Of a DNA stretch of 64,000 nt, positions 22,575 to 34,414 are shown one piece after another (the stretch's first letter is position 1; every line of letters begins with the position of its first letter). Under the pieces are notes generated by a model. The model saw only the letters and a list, made by a program, of their open reading frames with translations, did no database searches and was not told the origin of the DNA. Made by a program: the position numbers and the translations under genes. The stretch lies in assembly GCA_021229015.1 (NCBI GenBank), contig CM037792.1, positions 44,211,880-44,275,879 of the forward strand. The letters run 5' to 3'. Origin of the DNA: Solen grandis (lineage: Eukaryota > Mollusca > Bivalvia > Adapedonta > Solenidae).

Positions 22575-22747
22575 TTCATCGATCATCCGATTAAAACTGT
22601 TAAACAGATGATATAATATATGGTTATCCGATGGAAATTGTTAAATACATTATATAATATATGGACATCCGATGAAAATTGTTTAATACATTAATATAAT
22701 ATTTGGTCATCCGATGAAAACTGATAACAGATAATATAATATTTATA
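22575..22747. repeat. 41-bp minisatellite, proximal part (about four units)
   Basis: Diverged units with the core ggtcatccgatgaaaactg and a run of ataatataatat. They match the larger array that begins at about 23980 beyond the Penelope-like element. Confidence 0.85.
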
Positions 22748-22932
22748 AATAACACTCTGTTTTAATATTTCGGCTTTAAAGCCTTTATCAAGACGAACAC
22801 TTCTCTTTTGAAAAGCTACATCCTGCCGGTCGCCATATTTAAACAAAAAATGACGTTACATAAACAACGTTAAACGTTCATGCTCATTAAACGACGTCAA
22901 ATAATGTTGTATGGATTTGCGCATCTTTGACG

Positions 22933-23540
22933 TTACAACCCGTGCTGCAACTTCTTTATCCATACAGTTTCATGCACCTGTCTTTCTGTTTTTGTTGCGT
23001 CATATAATTTTTTTAGAATTGTAAATTTCATGTCCAAAATCGAGTGCTGTGTCCTGGAAAAATGTGTGTTTATTGGCTTGGTTTTACCTAATCGGACGTC
23101 TCTGATGTGTTCTTTCATCCTTTCCCGTGCTTGTCTTTCCGTCTCTCCAACATATACCACGATACTACATTGTTTGCAACTGATCGCATAGACAACATTT
23201 TTTTCTGTGCAGTCGATATTTTGTGGTACAGTAAAAGTATTTTTGGAGTTGGTACTTTTAACCGGATCTGTTGATAGGACGCTGCACATGTCGCAGTTAG
23301 AATTACACAAACCCTTTCCTTTTCCTGTCTGTATCGCTCGATTTGTTTTTCCCTGTACCAAAGAATCGCATAGGTTTTTGTCTCTCCTAAAAGCAACTAA
23401 AGGTGTTTCCTTAAAAATCTCTTTCATTCTTTCCGATTCATGCAGTATTCTTGTGTGTTTGGAAAGGATATTGTGGATATCTGGTAACAAATGCGAATAA
23501 GTGAGGACAAGGGGAACTCTAGTGTTTTTTGTCTTTCTCT
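22933..23540 (-). pseudogene. Penelope-like element: linker and GIY-YIG endonuclease part
   Basis: The frame, open from about 23540 to 22933, begins RVPLVLTYS and continues into the Penelope linker (LLPDIHNIL, CNSNCDMC). It then reaches the endonuclease core VVYAISCKQC, VVYVGET, the Arg-containing helix (RERMKEHIRDVR) and the downstream HF. These are the degenerate GIY-YIG landmarks found in endonuclease-bearing Penelope elements, where the domain nicks target DNA for integration. It ends at a stop at 22933. It is out of frame with the RT part upstream, so the fusion protein is broken. Confidence 0.85.
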
Positions 23541-23544
23541 TTTA

Positions 23545-23978
23545 AACTTGAAGATTTGTTTTCCGCTAACAAATCGTCTCGGTTAAGTTTGTCTACTTTC
23601 ATTTACTGCTTTTCTATGGACCTGCTGCTATATCCCCTTTGTCTTAATTTGTATTTCAAATCCCTCCTTTGTATTTTATAATCTTGGTCTCTTTCACAAA
23701 TTCTTTTAAGTCGGAGTCCTAAACCATATGCTAGTCCTTTCTTTGTTGATGGGGGATGGCATGACTTATGGTTAAGATACAATTGTTTGTCTGTTGGCTT
23801 GACGTAAAGGTCTGTGTATAATTGACCGTCCTCTATTTTTATTACAGTGTCTTGGAACTCGATTTTTTCCCGGTCATACCGGAGCTCTACTTTAATATTC
23901 GGATGAATATTGTTAGCATGGCAGGCAAACTGTAGTAGTTCTTCCTCACTACCTGTCAATATTCCAAAACCAAAATAT
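23545..23978 (-). pseudogene. Penelope-like element: reverse transcriptase C-terminus
   Basis: The frame reads LTGSEEELLQFACHANNIHP, then IEFQDTVIKIEDGQLYTDLY, KPTDKQLYLNHKSCHPPST and the RLKRIC/RGYSSRSIEKQ segment, the standard order of motifs after the catalytic region in Penelope RTs. Palm and finger domains are missing. A TAA follows SIEKQ at about 23603, after which the same frame continues for about 25 codons before a second stop. A frameshift is therefore needed to reach the endonuclease. The first residues (MDDH) come from the junction with the minisatellite. Confidence 0.85.
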
Positions 23979-25705
23979 ATATGGTCATCCATGAAAATTG
24001 TTAAACAGATATATAATATATGGTCATCCGATGAAAATTGTTAAATAGATATTATATATGGTCATCCGATGAAAATTGTTAAACAGATGATATAGCATAT
24101 GGTCATCCGATGAAAACTGTTAAACAATTTATATATGGTCATCCGATGAAAATTGTTAAACAGATAATATTATATATGGTCATCCGATGAAAACTGTTAT
24201 AAAGATGATATAATACATGGTCATCCGATGAAAACTGTTATACAGATAATATAATATATGGTCATCCGATGAAAACTGTTATACAGATAATATAATACAT
24301 GGTCATCCGACGAAAACTGTTAAACAGATCATATAATATACGGTCATCCGATGAAAACTGTTATACAGATAATATAATATACGGTCATCCGATGAAAACT
24401 GTTAAACAGATCATATAATATACGGTCATCCGACGAAAACTGTTAAACAGATAATATAATATACGGTCATCCGATGAAAACTGTTAAACAGATCATATAA
24501 TATACGGTCATCCGACGAAAACTGTTAAACAGATCATATAATATACGGTCATCCGATGAAAACTGTTATACAGATAATATAATATACGGTCATCCGATGA
24601 AAACTGTTATACAGATAATATAATACATGGTCATCCGACGAAAACTGTTAAACAGATCATATAATATACGGTCATCCGATGAAAACTGTTATATAGATAA
24701 TATAATATATGGTCATCCGATGAAAACTGTTATACAGATGATATAATACATGGTCATCTTATGAAAACTGTTATATAGATAATATAATACATGGTCATCT
24801 TATGAAAACTGTTATACAGATAATATAATACATGGTCATCCGATGAAAACTGTTATACAGATAATATAATACATGGTCATCCGATGAAAACTGTTATACA
24901 GATAATATAATACATGGTCATCCGATGAAAACTGTTATACAGATGATATAATACATGGTCATCTTATGAAAACTGTTATATAGATAATATAATACATGGT
25001 CATCTTATGAAAACTGTTAAACAGATCATATAATACATGGTCATCCGATGAAAACTGTTATACAGATAATATAATACATGGTCATCTTATGAAAACTGTT
25101 AAACAGATCATATAATACATGGTCATCCGATGAAAACTGTTATATAGATAATATAATACATGGTCATCTTATGAAAACTGTTAAACAGATGATATAATAC
25201 ATGGTCATCCGATGAAAACTGTTAAACAGATCATATAATACATGGTCATCCGATGAAAACTGTTATACAGATAATATAATACATGGTCATCCGATGAAAA
25301 CTGTTATACAGATAATATAATACATGGTCATCCGATGAAAACTGTTATATAGATAATATAATACATGGTCATCCGATGAAAACTGTTATATAGATCATAT
25401 AATACATGGTCATCCGATGAAAACTGTTATACAGATAATATAATATATGGTCATCCGATGAAAACTGTTATACAGATAATATAATACATGGTCATCCGAT
25501 GAAAACTGTTAAACAGATGATATAACATACGGTCATCCGATGAAACTGTTAAACAGATGATATAATACATGGTCATCCGATGAAAATTGTTAAACAGATA
25601 ATATAATAAATGGTCAATCGATGAAAATTGTTAAATAGATAATATATGGTCATCCGATGAAAATTGTTAAATAGATAATATAATATATGGGCATCCGATG
25701 AAAAT
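23979..25705. repeat. 41-bp minisatellite, distal part (about 42 units)
   Basis: Consensus unit: ATGGTCATCCGATGAAAACT, GTTATACAGATAATATAATAC. Variants: CCGATG, CCGACG or CTTATG at the centre, TATACAG, TATATAG or AAACAG, and GATAATA, GATCATA or GATGATA. Variant types alternate in places, for example CCGATG and CCGACG units between about 24.3 and 24.7 kb, which hints at dimer or higher-order amplification. Confidence 0.95.
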
Positions 25706-26215
25706 GTGATTATTTAAATAGTTATTCACTTTTAACAAAGATAGACATATGAAACAGAGATTTAGGAAACTTGTAACAGCAAGTGAAAAATATTGTGTAG
25801 GTTCACAGCAGATCATTTAATATTGCAAACTTTATAAACGAATGGAAAAATCACAGAGGAAAATCTTGGTAATCACATAATATAATCATTTCTCTACTGC
25901 AAGGACTTATTTACATTTTGATTTATTTAAAAAATAATAAATTATGATTTAAATTCAACCAGTGTAACAGAAAAACAACACATTTTACATACTTATCATC
26001 ATGCAGGTACTTTTTACTTTTACATGAAACATTTTATTTCTTGACTTATTTTAATTCATAAAGTATTATCTTGATGGCAATGTAATGATAAGATAAATCA
26101 TTGTAAGATACAATTTACTTTTATATACCTTCAGTAAAAAAGGAGATATTTGAAAACGTGACTTTGCGAGAATTTGACAATTTGTTACGTGCTTTTATGA
26201 GATTTAGACTAGTTG
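25706..26215. other. AT-rich non-coding stretch
   Basis: Nothing recognised. Confidence 0.5.
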
Positions 26216-26436
26216 TCAATCTTTGTTTAATATGTCTTTGGAAGAAATTCGAATAAACATCTCCATGTCCACCTGTTTTGCAATGTACACGGAGCTTGTG
26301 CGCTTCCTAGCTTCCTATGATCTATCAAAAAGACAAAAGCGCTCCCTAGGGTGATTGCGGAAACGCACGATTTCGTCTGGCACCATAACAGGTACAGTAT
26401 CAGTACGTGACGGGAAGCACGTGGATGATTCATAAC
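26216..26436 (-). pseudogene. Candidate exon with an in-frame TAG
   Basis: On the minus strand an acceptor gtcgcAG is followed by a phase-1 frame containing YESSTCFPSRTD, VPDEIVRFRNHPRERF and CLFDRS, then TAG at 26317-26315. The same frame then continues with EARKRTSSVYIAKQVDMEMF and a few more residues to TGA at about 26216. The mixture is protein-like and unlike nearby noise. It is either a terminal exon ending at TAG or a longer exon with a nonsense mutation. The family is not recognised, and the overlapping longer frame in another phase looks like a shadow. Confidence 0.3.
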
Positions 26437-26975
26437 CTGCGACAATTTCACTAAGTAAACAAGTTAGATGTGATTTGTAATTTATAAAAATGATTCATAT
26501 GGCATGGAATACAAAATATAGTTTTTGCAACTATATACGTAAAAGATAACAATCGGTGATGAAAGAAAGAGCTTTCCTAAGTTGCAGTAATACTAAAACG
26601 CGCACAATACATTAACATCTTATATTTTCAAAATATTACATTAACCTTTTAAATATCCTGGTGGCCAAAAAGGTAGAGCGCATACACGAGTAGTTACAGG
26701 CTAGTTGACCCGTTGTTAGGGTAACATATGTTGTATGGCGCCACTTGTCTTACAGTCAGACGACACTATATGAGCGTGAAGTCTAAAACTGACCGATGTT
26801 CCGTTAGTAAGATCTTAAAACCCAACAACATCAATGAATATAAATCAGTCTCGTCACATTACAATCCTTTCAGCAAAATATATTTTAGGCAAACAGTCAC
26901 TGTAGAAGACAGGATTTAAAAGAGCACATGAATTCAATAAATATGTTGACATCAGGAATGATATATTTATAACAA

Positions 26976-27028
26976 GGTTATTTGTGTGGCGGTATGAGTG
27001 GCAGTGACTTGTGACAAACATTTTCAAA
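26976..27028 (+). repeat. 53-bp direct repeat, copy 1
   Basis: Core: GGCGGTATGAGTGGCAGTGA then CTTGTGACAAACATTTTCAA. The second copy, 1.65 kb downstream, differs at only a couple of positions. Confidence 0.85.
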
Positions 27029-28622
27029 TTGTTCGAATCTCCCAATTGTTCATGATACAAGAGAGCCGCATGGTCAATACTGAAACTATTGTAATGGAAT
27101 GATTTAGGTGCTACATACATATCAAGATTATTGGCTTATTCCATCTCAGTATTAAATTTCAATGCGGAAAAAACATGATCCACTGACACAGATCTCAACA
27201 AAATACAATGTATTTTATTTCCATGGACTTCGGTAATTTACTTTTTTTTTCTTTTATTTGATTTTCCACAAAAAAGAACACATTTTCATTCCCTTTCGTT
27301 CAGTTATCTTGTTATCTCTTCCCTGAACATTTTAAAGTATTTTAAAAGTGTTTCAGTAATGACCTTTTGATTTCTTTTAAAACACGTTTATTTTATACAG
27401 TGACATTACTTAACGCAATTGTTCAAATATTTTGCCATATAACAAAAAATCACCCACATATTATACGAGTAAAAGTTCAATTTCTGTAAGCCCTAATGTC
27501 TTATTTTCCATTATTTCTAGACAGGTTATCTCATGGGAGATTTGATTTCAGAGGTAACAATAATTTAGACTGATACATCTTCTTTCTAGACAAGGGTGAA
27601 ATAAGTAGTGCTAAGCTTGGAAGACGCTGTTGCCCTTAATTCTGTTCATGATGACACACGACATCACAAGAATTCAAATTTACTGCAAATATATTAAGAA
27701 GCCAGCATTTTGAAATTTGCCTTTGTAATCAAATAAACTAAAAGTATGCATGCTATCGTTTCAATTTTTTATTACACTCGCCGAGTTCTTTTGTCAAGCA
27801 ACAAAGAACTCAACAACATTAACGAGGAAGAGTATTTTGAATCATGTGTGACGTAGTCACTCACACTATAGTGCCTACATTCTGAGCATCCGTTTCTTTT
27901 AAATGAAAACCGAAGAACCTCTCCATTTTGTATGAATGATCGAACGAGTGAACAAACTTCTGCAACACAGGTATGCTGAGATTCAGCTAAAATGTTGAAA
28001 ACTCAATTTTGATCAAAATAAATTATAAGAGACTCAAGAATAATGTGTGGCATGAAAGCAGAGAAGACCTATTTTTTCTATGATGTTGCGTAAGTGTCAC
28101 TTTACCATGCGGAGGAATATAATTTCTTTTGATGAAAAGGTGGCTCGTAGGTGAATTTGGATTAAATTTAAGATATGCAGGGTAACTTAGTTTTTGCCAG
28201 ATACCAAACTTATACTAAAATAATGAACGATTGTTCTTTTAGATTTGTTTCCTTTTGATTTAGATATGCGTATCTATGTTTGAATTTTTATATGTGTGTA
28301 CATGTTGGTGTAAACTTTATTATATACGAGAGTTCATTGTATTTAATTGTAATATGTACCTCGTAAACATTGTAAATATTTATCCATTTTGGCAAGGGCC
28401 TTCCGAATATTTTAGAATTAAGACCTTGAAAATTTTTGAAAACTCTATATATTTTATTTAAATAGATGTTTATGTTATGCTCTTCAGCTCTGGAGAAGTA
28501 AGATAAGATTATTATTTGTAATATATCTTACAAGCACAAGCGAGAGGGCTAGAGGAAATGTTTTGCTTCGAATCAGCATGTTAATGAAGTGTTTGGATAA
28601 AATATATAATCCACTATTACAC

Positions 28623-28674
28623 GGTTATGTGTGTGGCTGTATGAGTGGCAGTGACTTGTGACAAACATTTTCAA
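28623..28674 (+). repeat. 53-bp direct repeat, copy 2
   Basis: Same core as 26976-27028. The flanking sequences are unrelated. Confidence 0.85.
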
Positions 28675-29052
28675 CAGCCTGATCTCTAGGATTCTGTGTC
28701 AATTGTAATACCTTCTTTTCCAGTCACCCTTTACGGAAATGAACTTAAAAATATAAATGTATTTATTTAGTAGTATTTTGCATATTATAATTATACATTT
28801 TATAAACGAGTTGTAAACCGACTCTTTTACGCGGATACGCGGTTAAACAAGAATATAATACAACACAATTGAACGGTTTACAATATGCATATTAAAAATT
28901 TAAAAATCGATGATTAAAAAAGAATCGGACACTGTGTTTCTTCTTCTCACTTTCTTTTCATATTTAAAGTTTCAAATCAACAGTTTTCTGGACAAAAGAA
29001 TGATAAAACAAAAATGATAAAATGAGATAATTGAAACATTGCATCAGGTTGT

Positions 29053-29072
29053 TATATATATATATATATACT
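29053..29072. repeat. (TA)n microsatellite
   Basis: A short TA run. Confidence 0.85.
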
Positions 29073-29559
29073 GTATATAGTTTAGACAGGAAATTCAGAT
29101 GAAAACAAAGCAGCCAACGGCAGGAAAAGCTAGTACTTACAGCCTAACCTGAAGAGAAAAAAATCAAAGGACTGATAGCGCTGAGAGGATGTGATGGGTT
29201 TTAATTTGATAATGTCGCATTTCATTTGTTTATCAAATTAAATTTTATAAACGAGGGTCAAATTTTCAAGCGACGCCAATTAACCCAGTATTATAAACCC
29301 GCTTTAACCTTGCGTGAACACGTCCGTTACAAGAAAAGTTGAACACACCATTTGTTTCAATGGAATGCAAACAATTAGCACATCGACACTCTTACCTTCC
29401 CTATTCCTCTTGCCTACAGTTCATGTACATGTACATGTATATCAATATGTGTATTTAAATCAAGAGGAGGAACATCTGAAACAACTGTTTCATGATTCGA
29501 CTTATATGTATTTTTTTCATTTCATTCGATAAACGCATGAACTTAATATAGGTAACTTG

Positions 29560-29866
29560 GTGATATTCAGTATTACAGTGTATAAATAAGTATTAAGAAC
29601 AAAAATATCTTTAAAAAATATTCGGCGTAAGAAAAAAAAAATTAAAGAAAGTAAATGTACTACAATATAATATGATAACGCTGGCATGTCTTAAATGTCG
29701 CTACATTTAGGAAATGTCATATACCAGCTAAAAATGAGATTGAACGAGACAAAACATGTTATATAACCGAAACAAAAAAAAAAATCCGTCTGTATGATTC
29801 GATCTCGGGTCCATTAGTTTAACAGAGGGATAATTAACCAACTGCGCCACGCAGGCTGTTAACTTC
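29560..29866 (-). mobile_element. SINE-like repeat with tRNA-like head (family B)
   Basis: On the minus strand the head starts at about 29866 with GTGGCGCAGTTGGTTAAT and carries a B-box-like GAGATCGAATCAT. The body matches the plus-strand copy at 33098-33480, including the shared phrases ttatcatatta, ctttaatt plus T run, and cttacgccgaat. Confidence 0.6.
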
Positions 29867-29889
29867 TAATAGATTATGTTAGCTAATTT

Positions 29890-30235
29890 ATACACGAGTT
29901 ACTATAGGACTAGTCCACTACCAAGAAAACTACGATGTTTTTAAAGACTCTCACAACTGTTAACTTTTTCAACGTGATGCTTTTACGTTTACATGGGTAG
30001 ATGAGATTGATAATCCTGCAGAAAGATATGCACCCTGAAACTCCCAATTTATGATAGAATATCCTGAAATACAAGTTATGCAAACCGATGAAATTGGTGA
30101 TTTTCCGAACGTTTCGGTTATTAACCGAGATTAGATTGGTCAAGAAATAGATCAAAATCAAGTTTATACAGCTTACACCGAAATAATTAAAAAGGTCCGC
30201 GGCTAGGGATCGAACCCACAAACCTCTATAACAAG
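29890..30235 (-). repeat. Interspersed repeat C, minus copy
   Basis: The minus strand matches the plus-strand copy at 31960-32290: gggagtttcagggtgcatat, gaaaaagttaacagttgtga and cttggtagtggactagtcc. At its 5' end lies a B-box-like GGTTCGATCCC (about 30200-30212), so it may have a truncated tRNA-derived head. The open frame across it is a by-product. Confidence 0.65.
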
Positions 30236-31959
30236 ACCTGGTCTATTTCTATACGTATACAACAACAGATAGAATGTATACATCAGGTTCGCTAGTACTG
30301 AAGAAAGAGAATGACCAACTAAGGTATGCAGCTTTTTAAGGTTCATGACCCTTACTCCGGATTATTATGTAACAAACAGAAAGCGATTTCAACTACCCCT
30401 GTAGCAACAGCGTGTGGAGTTTTGTCGTCATATGACTGCTTCAATAACATCAGAAACGCTGGATTTAGAATGTTAATCTCGTCGCCGTCTCTCAGTGCAT
30501 TGTGCGCTTTAATCTACTGGGAAATAGTAACCATGAGACTCGCGGCGAGGTGGGGGTGGTATTACAGTTTCTTAAACATATTATCTCCGGCATCGATTAC
30601 CAACACATTTTAATTCAGATCCGACTTCCATAAAGTCGTATTAAAACAAACATGAAAAAATTCAGAACTTTATCTCCGTGTAGTAAAAAAGAGGAAAATC
30701 TAAATATTATAATAGATAACTAAATATAGCTCCGACATGTTGTGCGATGCAAAAATATGTGCTACCACAGAACAGCGTTGCAAGCAATCCAGTTCAAAAA
30801 TATCCTAGGCACTAACTTATTGAGCTGATGCACCAATTATTCAATGTAGGTATGAATTGCTGAAGGAAGAAAAGCTTGTGATATCATTTAACACATTATG
30901 AACGATTGGTTGTTATAAAGTAAGGAACGTGAAGGAAATCCTTGTAATAAGGGATTACATTTGAAGCCGTATTTTTCAATATATACCATTATTTTCCTCT
31001 GGAACATAATGTCTTTTGGGAACGTCGTGTAGGCGTCAGATATTTTCTTTCATTTTATGATTATTTCCACTATAGGTTAGCCGGTGGCAGTGAAGTATTG
31101 TTCATGATAGACGGAAGCAGGGAGAATTCTTTTCAGGGCCCCTAATTTAACGTATCTGCAGACTTAACCAGTCATCGTTCATCTAGGCGAGACAAATTGC
31201 ACGAAGTCCTCCATGAAAATGTCAGACACACGCTCATAGATAACTAGATTTCTCTGACCAAATAAGTTTTCTGATATGTTTTTCTTTTCCTGATAAAACA
31301 CTTTTACCGCATGTCCAATCACATCCCATCTGGCGATATTGAATGCTTAAAGTAGCGTTAGGAAAGACAGATGCGACATATATACTAGATCACAAAAAAG
31401 AAACAAAATGCCGAGAAGTTGTACTTTCAAACTTATCTTATATCTGTATCAGAAAATTAGCGATTCGGTTAAAAAAGGTTTCATATATCTTAATGCACAT
31501 TTCATTCTTATGACGCAAATACCAGCAATATTGATTTGAAACTAAATCTGAAAATCATCGAAATGGGAAAATGTAGCCTAAAAGTATTTAAAACAATTAA
31601 TAATTATTTAATTATTTGATTAAAAACGATGCTTAATTTCTTGTTAGCAGATTGCCTTATCAGACATAGTGTGAATGGTTTTCTAATCATATCGACTGGA
31701 AATCGAAATTTAACAGACTTCAGCTGAAAGCTTTAGATATTACTTGTATGCACATATTACTTAAAAGGCCTTTTCAATGGTTAATTGTTTTACCGCGAGG
31801 ACGATAGTAAAACGTTGTCTGGGTCTCAAATGCCACAAAATAAAATATACATATTAGAGAAACAATTAAAACGTTTAAATGATTTTACTGCCTGTAACTT
31901 CGGCTCTATATTTTTATTTTGAATTGTCATGCCCAGCGCTGAAAATTTTTTTTGTATAA
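30236..31959. other. Loop between inverted repeat copies; no gene recognised
   Basis: The frame at 30326-30613 (95 codons) is of mixed composition, but I see no family motif or splice context that supports it. The rest is AT-rich. Confidence 0.4.
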
Positions 31960-32290
31960 AATGGATTTTGACCTATTTCTTGAACCAATCAAATCATGGT
32001 TAACAACTGGGGAGTTCGGAAAACACTTGTTCATTGGTTTGCATAAATTATTTTAGGAAATTCTATCATTAAGTGGGAGTTTCAGGGTGCATATATTTCT
32101 GAATGATTGTCAATTGGCAAATAACAATTTAATCTACATATTTAAACATAAAAATCATCCAGTTGAAAAATTCAAACATAGAAACTAAGCAGATGAAAAA
32201 ATTAACAATTGTGAGTCCTTTAAAAAAAGTAGTTAACCTTGGTAGTGGACTCGTCCCTCTAAATCACACAACTCGAAGTGTATAAATAAA
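31960..32290 (+). repeat. Interspersed repeat C, plus copy
   Basis: Inverted counterpart of 29890-30235, diverged by substitutions and small indels but collinear from tttcttgaaccaatc to the end gtgtataaat. Confidence 0.65.
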
Positions 32291-33097
32291 TTAATAAAAG
32301 CATATAAAGTGAAACGATTTTAGGCTTTTAGAACGTTTTGGCTTAATTGTTGTTGGGAGTAATTGTTCAGATTTTTATATGATGTATGATTCAGTTTTGT
32401 TTTTATTTAGTTTTATCTACAAGGTGGTAATTAGAAAATATTTATATTTTCTTGAATTACCTCCCTTTCATTTATTTTATACTAATTGAAATATATAGAT
32501 TTTCCACATATATAATTTTCTGTGTCTGATCATGACCAAAGATGAATAAAATTGGATGGATCCGATGGTTCAAATTGCATGTCACTATATTCGAAACACT
32601 TCCTTACATGTTCAAGCAGATAGCATGCATTGTGCTATCTGGTTAGATGTAAGATTTGAGGTGGCGAACCTGCTGGCCAAGCAGCAGTTGGAGAAATACG
32701 TTAAGTAGTTTAGATAAGGATACTGCTGCACGCAGATCTATTATGGTGAAACTTGGTAGGATTTAGGGTTTTAAGGATTAATTTGAAGCTCAGAGTTGAA
32801 AATATAGAATAAAGAAAGGACTGACTGGTTAAATTTCGTTTAGGCTTTTGGGTTAATTTTGCGTTCAGTATGAAGTTAGGGAGTTAAATTCAGTTTGTTT
32901 TCTGTCTTTGATTTTCAAATTAATTAAACTTGATTACTCGAGACAATCAGTCATTGTTACAATCATTTGTAAATAAGCTCTGTATATATTTCATAGCTTA
33001 ACTTTAATTTATCTAATCATACGACCAGGAGAATCACAAGCAAAATTTAGTTTCGCATATATAGTTTTTCAGACTGCTCGGACACGTTACAATAGCA
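32291..33097. other. AT-rich non-coding stretch
   Basis: About 800 bp with no counterpart in the minus-strand arm (29867-29889), so it is an insertion here or a deletion there. Confidence 0.45.
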
Positions 33098-33480
33098 TCA
33101 GCCTCCGTTTTCACAGTTGGTTAAGTGCTCATCTGTTGAACTAGGGGCCCCAAGATCGAATCCCACTGAATGAACTTTTTAATGTTTCGCTTATATTACA
33201 TTATATCCCTTTTTCCTTTTCTTTTTTTTTTTTTTTTTTTTTTTTTCTTTGTTCTTCTTTTTCCACTTCCTAGTATATTACATCTCCTAAATTTAGCGAC
33301 AAATACGTTTTATAGCATTATTTTAAAACCACAGACTATTTAAAACTTGCCGTCGTTATCATATTAAATATATTTAAACACTTTTATTTTCTTTAATTGT
33401 ATTTTTTTCTTACGCCGAATTTCTTTTTTAAAGATAGGCGTTGTTTCTTATGAAATGTGTATTTTACTAATGCTTGGCTA
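33098..33480 (+). mobile_element. SINE-like repeat with tRNA-like head (family B), plus copy
   Basis: The head reads cacagttggttaagtg and aagatcgaatcccactg. A long T run lies at about 33222-33246, then the body shared with 29560-29866. Confidence 0.6.
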
Positions 33481-34414
33481 AATAATTTTTATTAAAGAGA
33501 CACCTTTGTCATACCTTGTTTTTATTTATTTCGTATATACTCATCGATTAAAATTTGATTTTATCATTGTTTATAAACGTACGGAATCTTTAAATGCGTA
33601 CCATCTGTAACATATTGTGAGTACAATTATGATACCTTGCATAAAAATTTACAATATTCCATTGTTAAATAAATAATTATGTAAAAGGAATGTGAACTTT
33701 TGTCGCTGCGTGTAGAATTTGATAATCATTGAAGCAATTACTTACAATCAAATGTCATTTTACCTTGGTACATGACCCCAAAATACTAACATACATTTGC
33801 GTAGTATAAAAACCAAAATTAAACATCTTGTAGTCTCAATATGATCTGATTGATGCAGAAATAATGGCCAAAGAGAAATGTAGAAAAAATGACCCTAATG
33901 GGATTTGAACCTGACACCCTCAGTTTCAAAACAGATGGCAGTCTTAGCCTATTTATAGATGCTCTTCAAGAGGAGGTTATGCATTAGGGGTTCCAGAACC
34001 TAAAGTGAATATTAATCTATCACTTCAATATAATTTTTTTAATTATTCTTTCCATATTACGCGTATAGAGTATTTAAATGATGCATCTTTCGTTTGCGCT
34101 TGAAAAAAGAAATGTTTCAGGAACTTTGCAATAAAACTACAAAAATCAAATTTTTAAAGTGAATGTGCTTCTGTTGATAGGGTGTTAGGTTTGTATATTC
34201 TCGATGTCTGCAATTAAAATGCACTCAAATAATTAAAAACTAAAATTGCTTATAGATATACATCATACACTAATGACAATCTGCTGATTCCCTGTATGCA
34301 TGTATGTATCTGTCTTACAAGTAGGAAAAACATCAGTTTAATACATAATAATATTTTTCACACGATACTCCTGCATACAGTTTTTTTTTAACTTCTAACA
34401 TTCCTGTCTGAAAA
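33481..34414. other. AT-rich stretch with a tRNA-like B box
   Basis: A minus-strand GGTTCAAATCCCAT at about 33900-33914 resembles a pol III B box, but no matching A box or fold was found. Otherwise nothing recognised. Confidence 0.35.

Larger units (their letters stand above)
22748..23978 (-). mobile_element. Penelope-like element, 5'-truncated
   Basis: On the minus strand this holds the C-terminal end of a Penelope-type reverse transcriptase, a linker with CxxC, a GIY-YIG-type endonuclease and a 3' tail. Near 22760-22795 the tail contains the inverted repeat GGCTTTAAAGCC followed by GAAATATT, a layout usual for the 3' end of these elements. Both flanks are the same 41-bp minisatellite. The RT is cut off at about the catalytic D-D region where the array begins. 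Confidence 0.85.
26437..29055. other. AT-rich non-coding stretch
   Basis: No gene recognised. It holds two copies of a 52-53 bp direct repeat (26976-27028 and 28623-28674). Confidence 0.45.

Noticed and set aside
27532..27564. 33-bp plus-strand microexon with good splice signals
   Set aside because: Isolated, with no other exon in phase nearby; likely chance.
30326..30613. 95-codon plus-strand frame
   Set aside because: Mixed composition, but no motif, splice context or neighbouring exon supports it.
33895..33960. tRNA gene on the minus strand
   Set aside because: Only a B-box-like motif is present; no A box or complete cloverleaf could be drawn.
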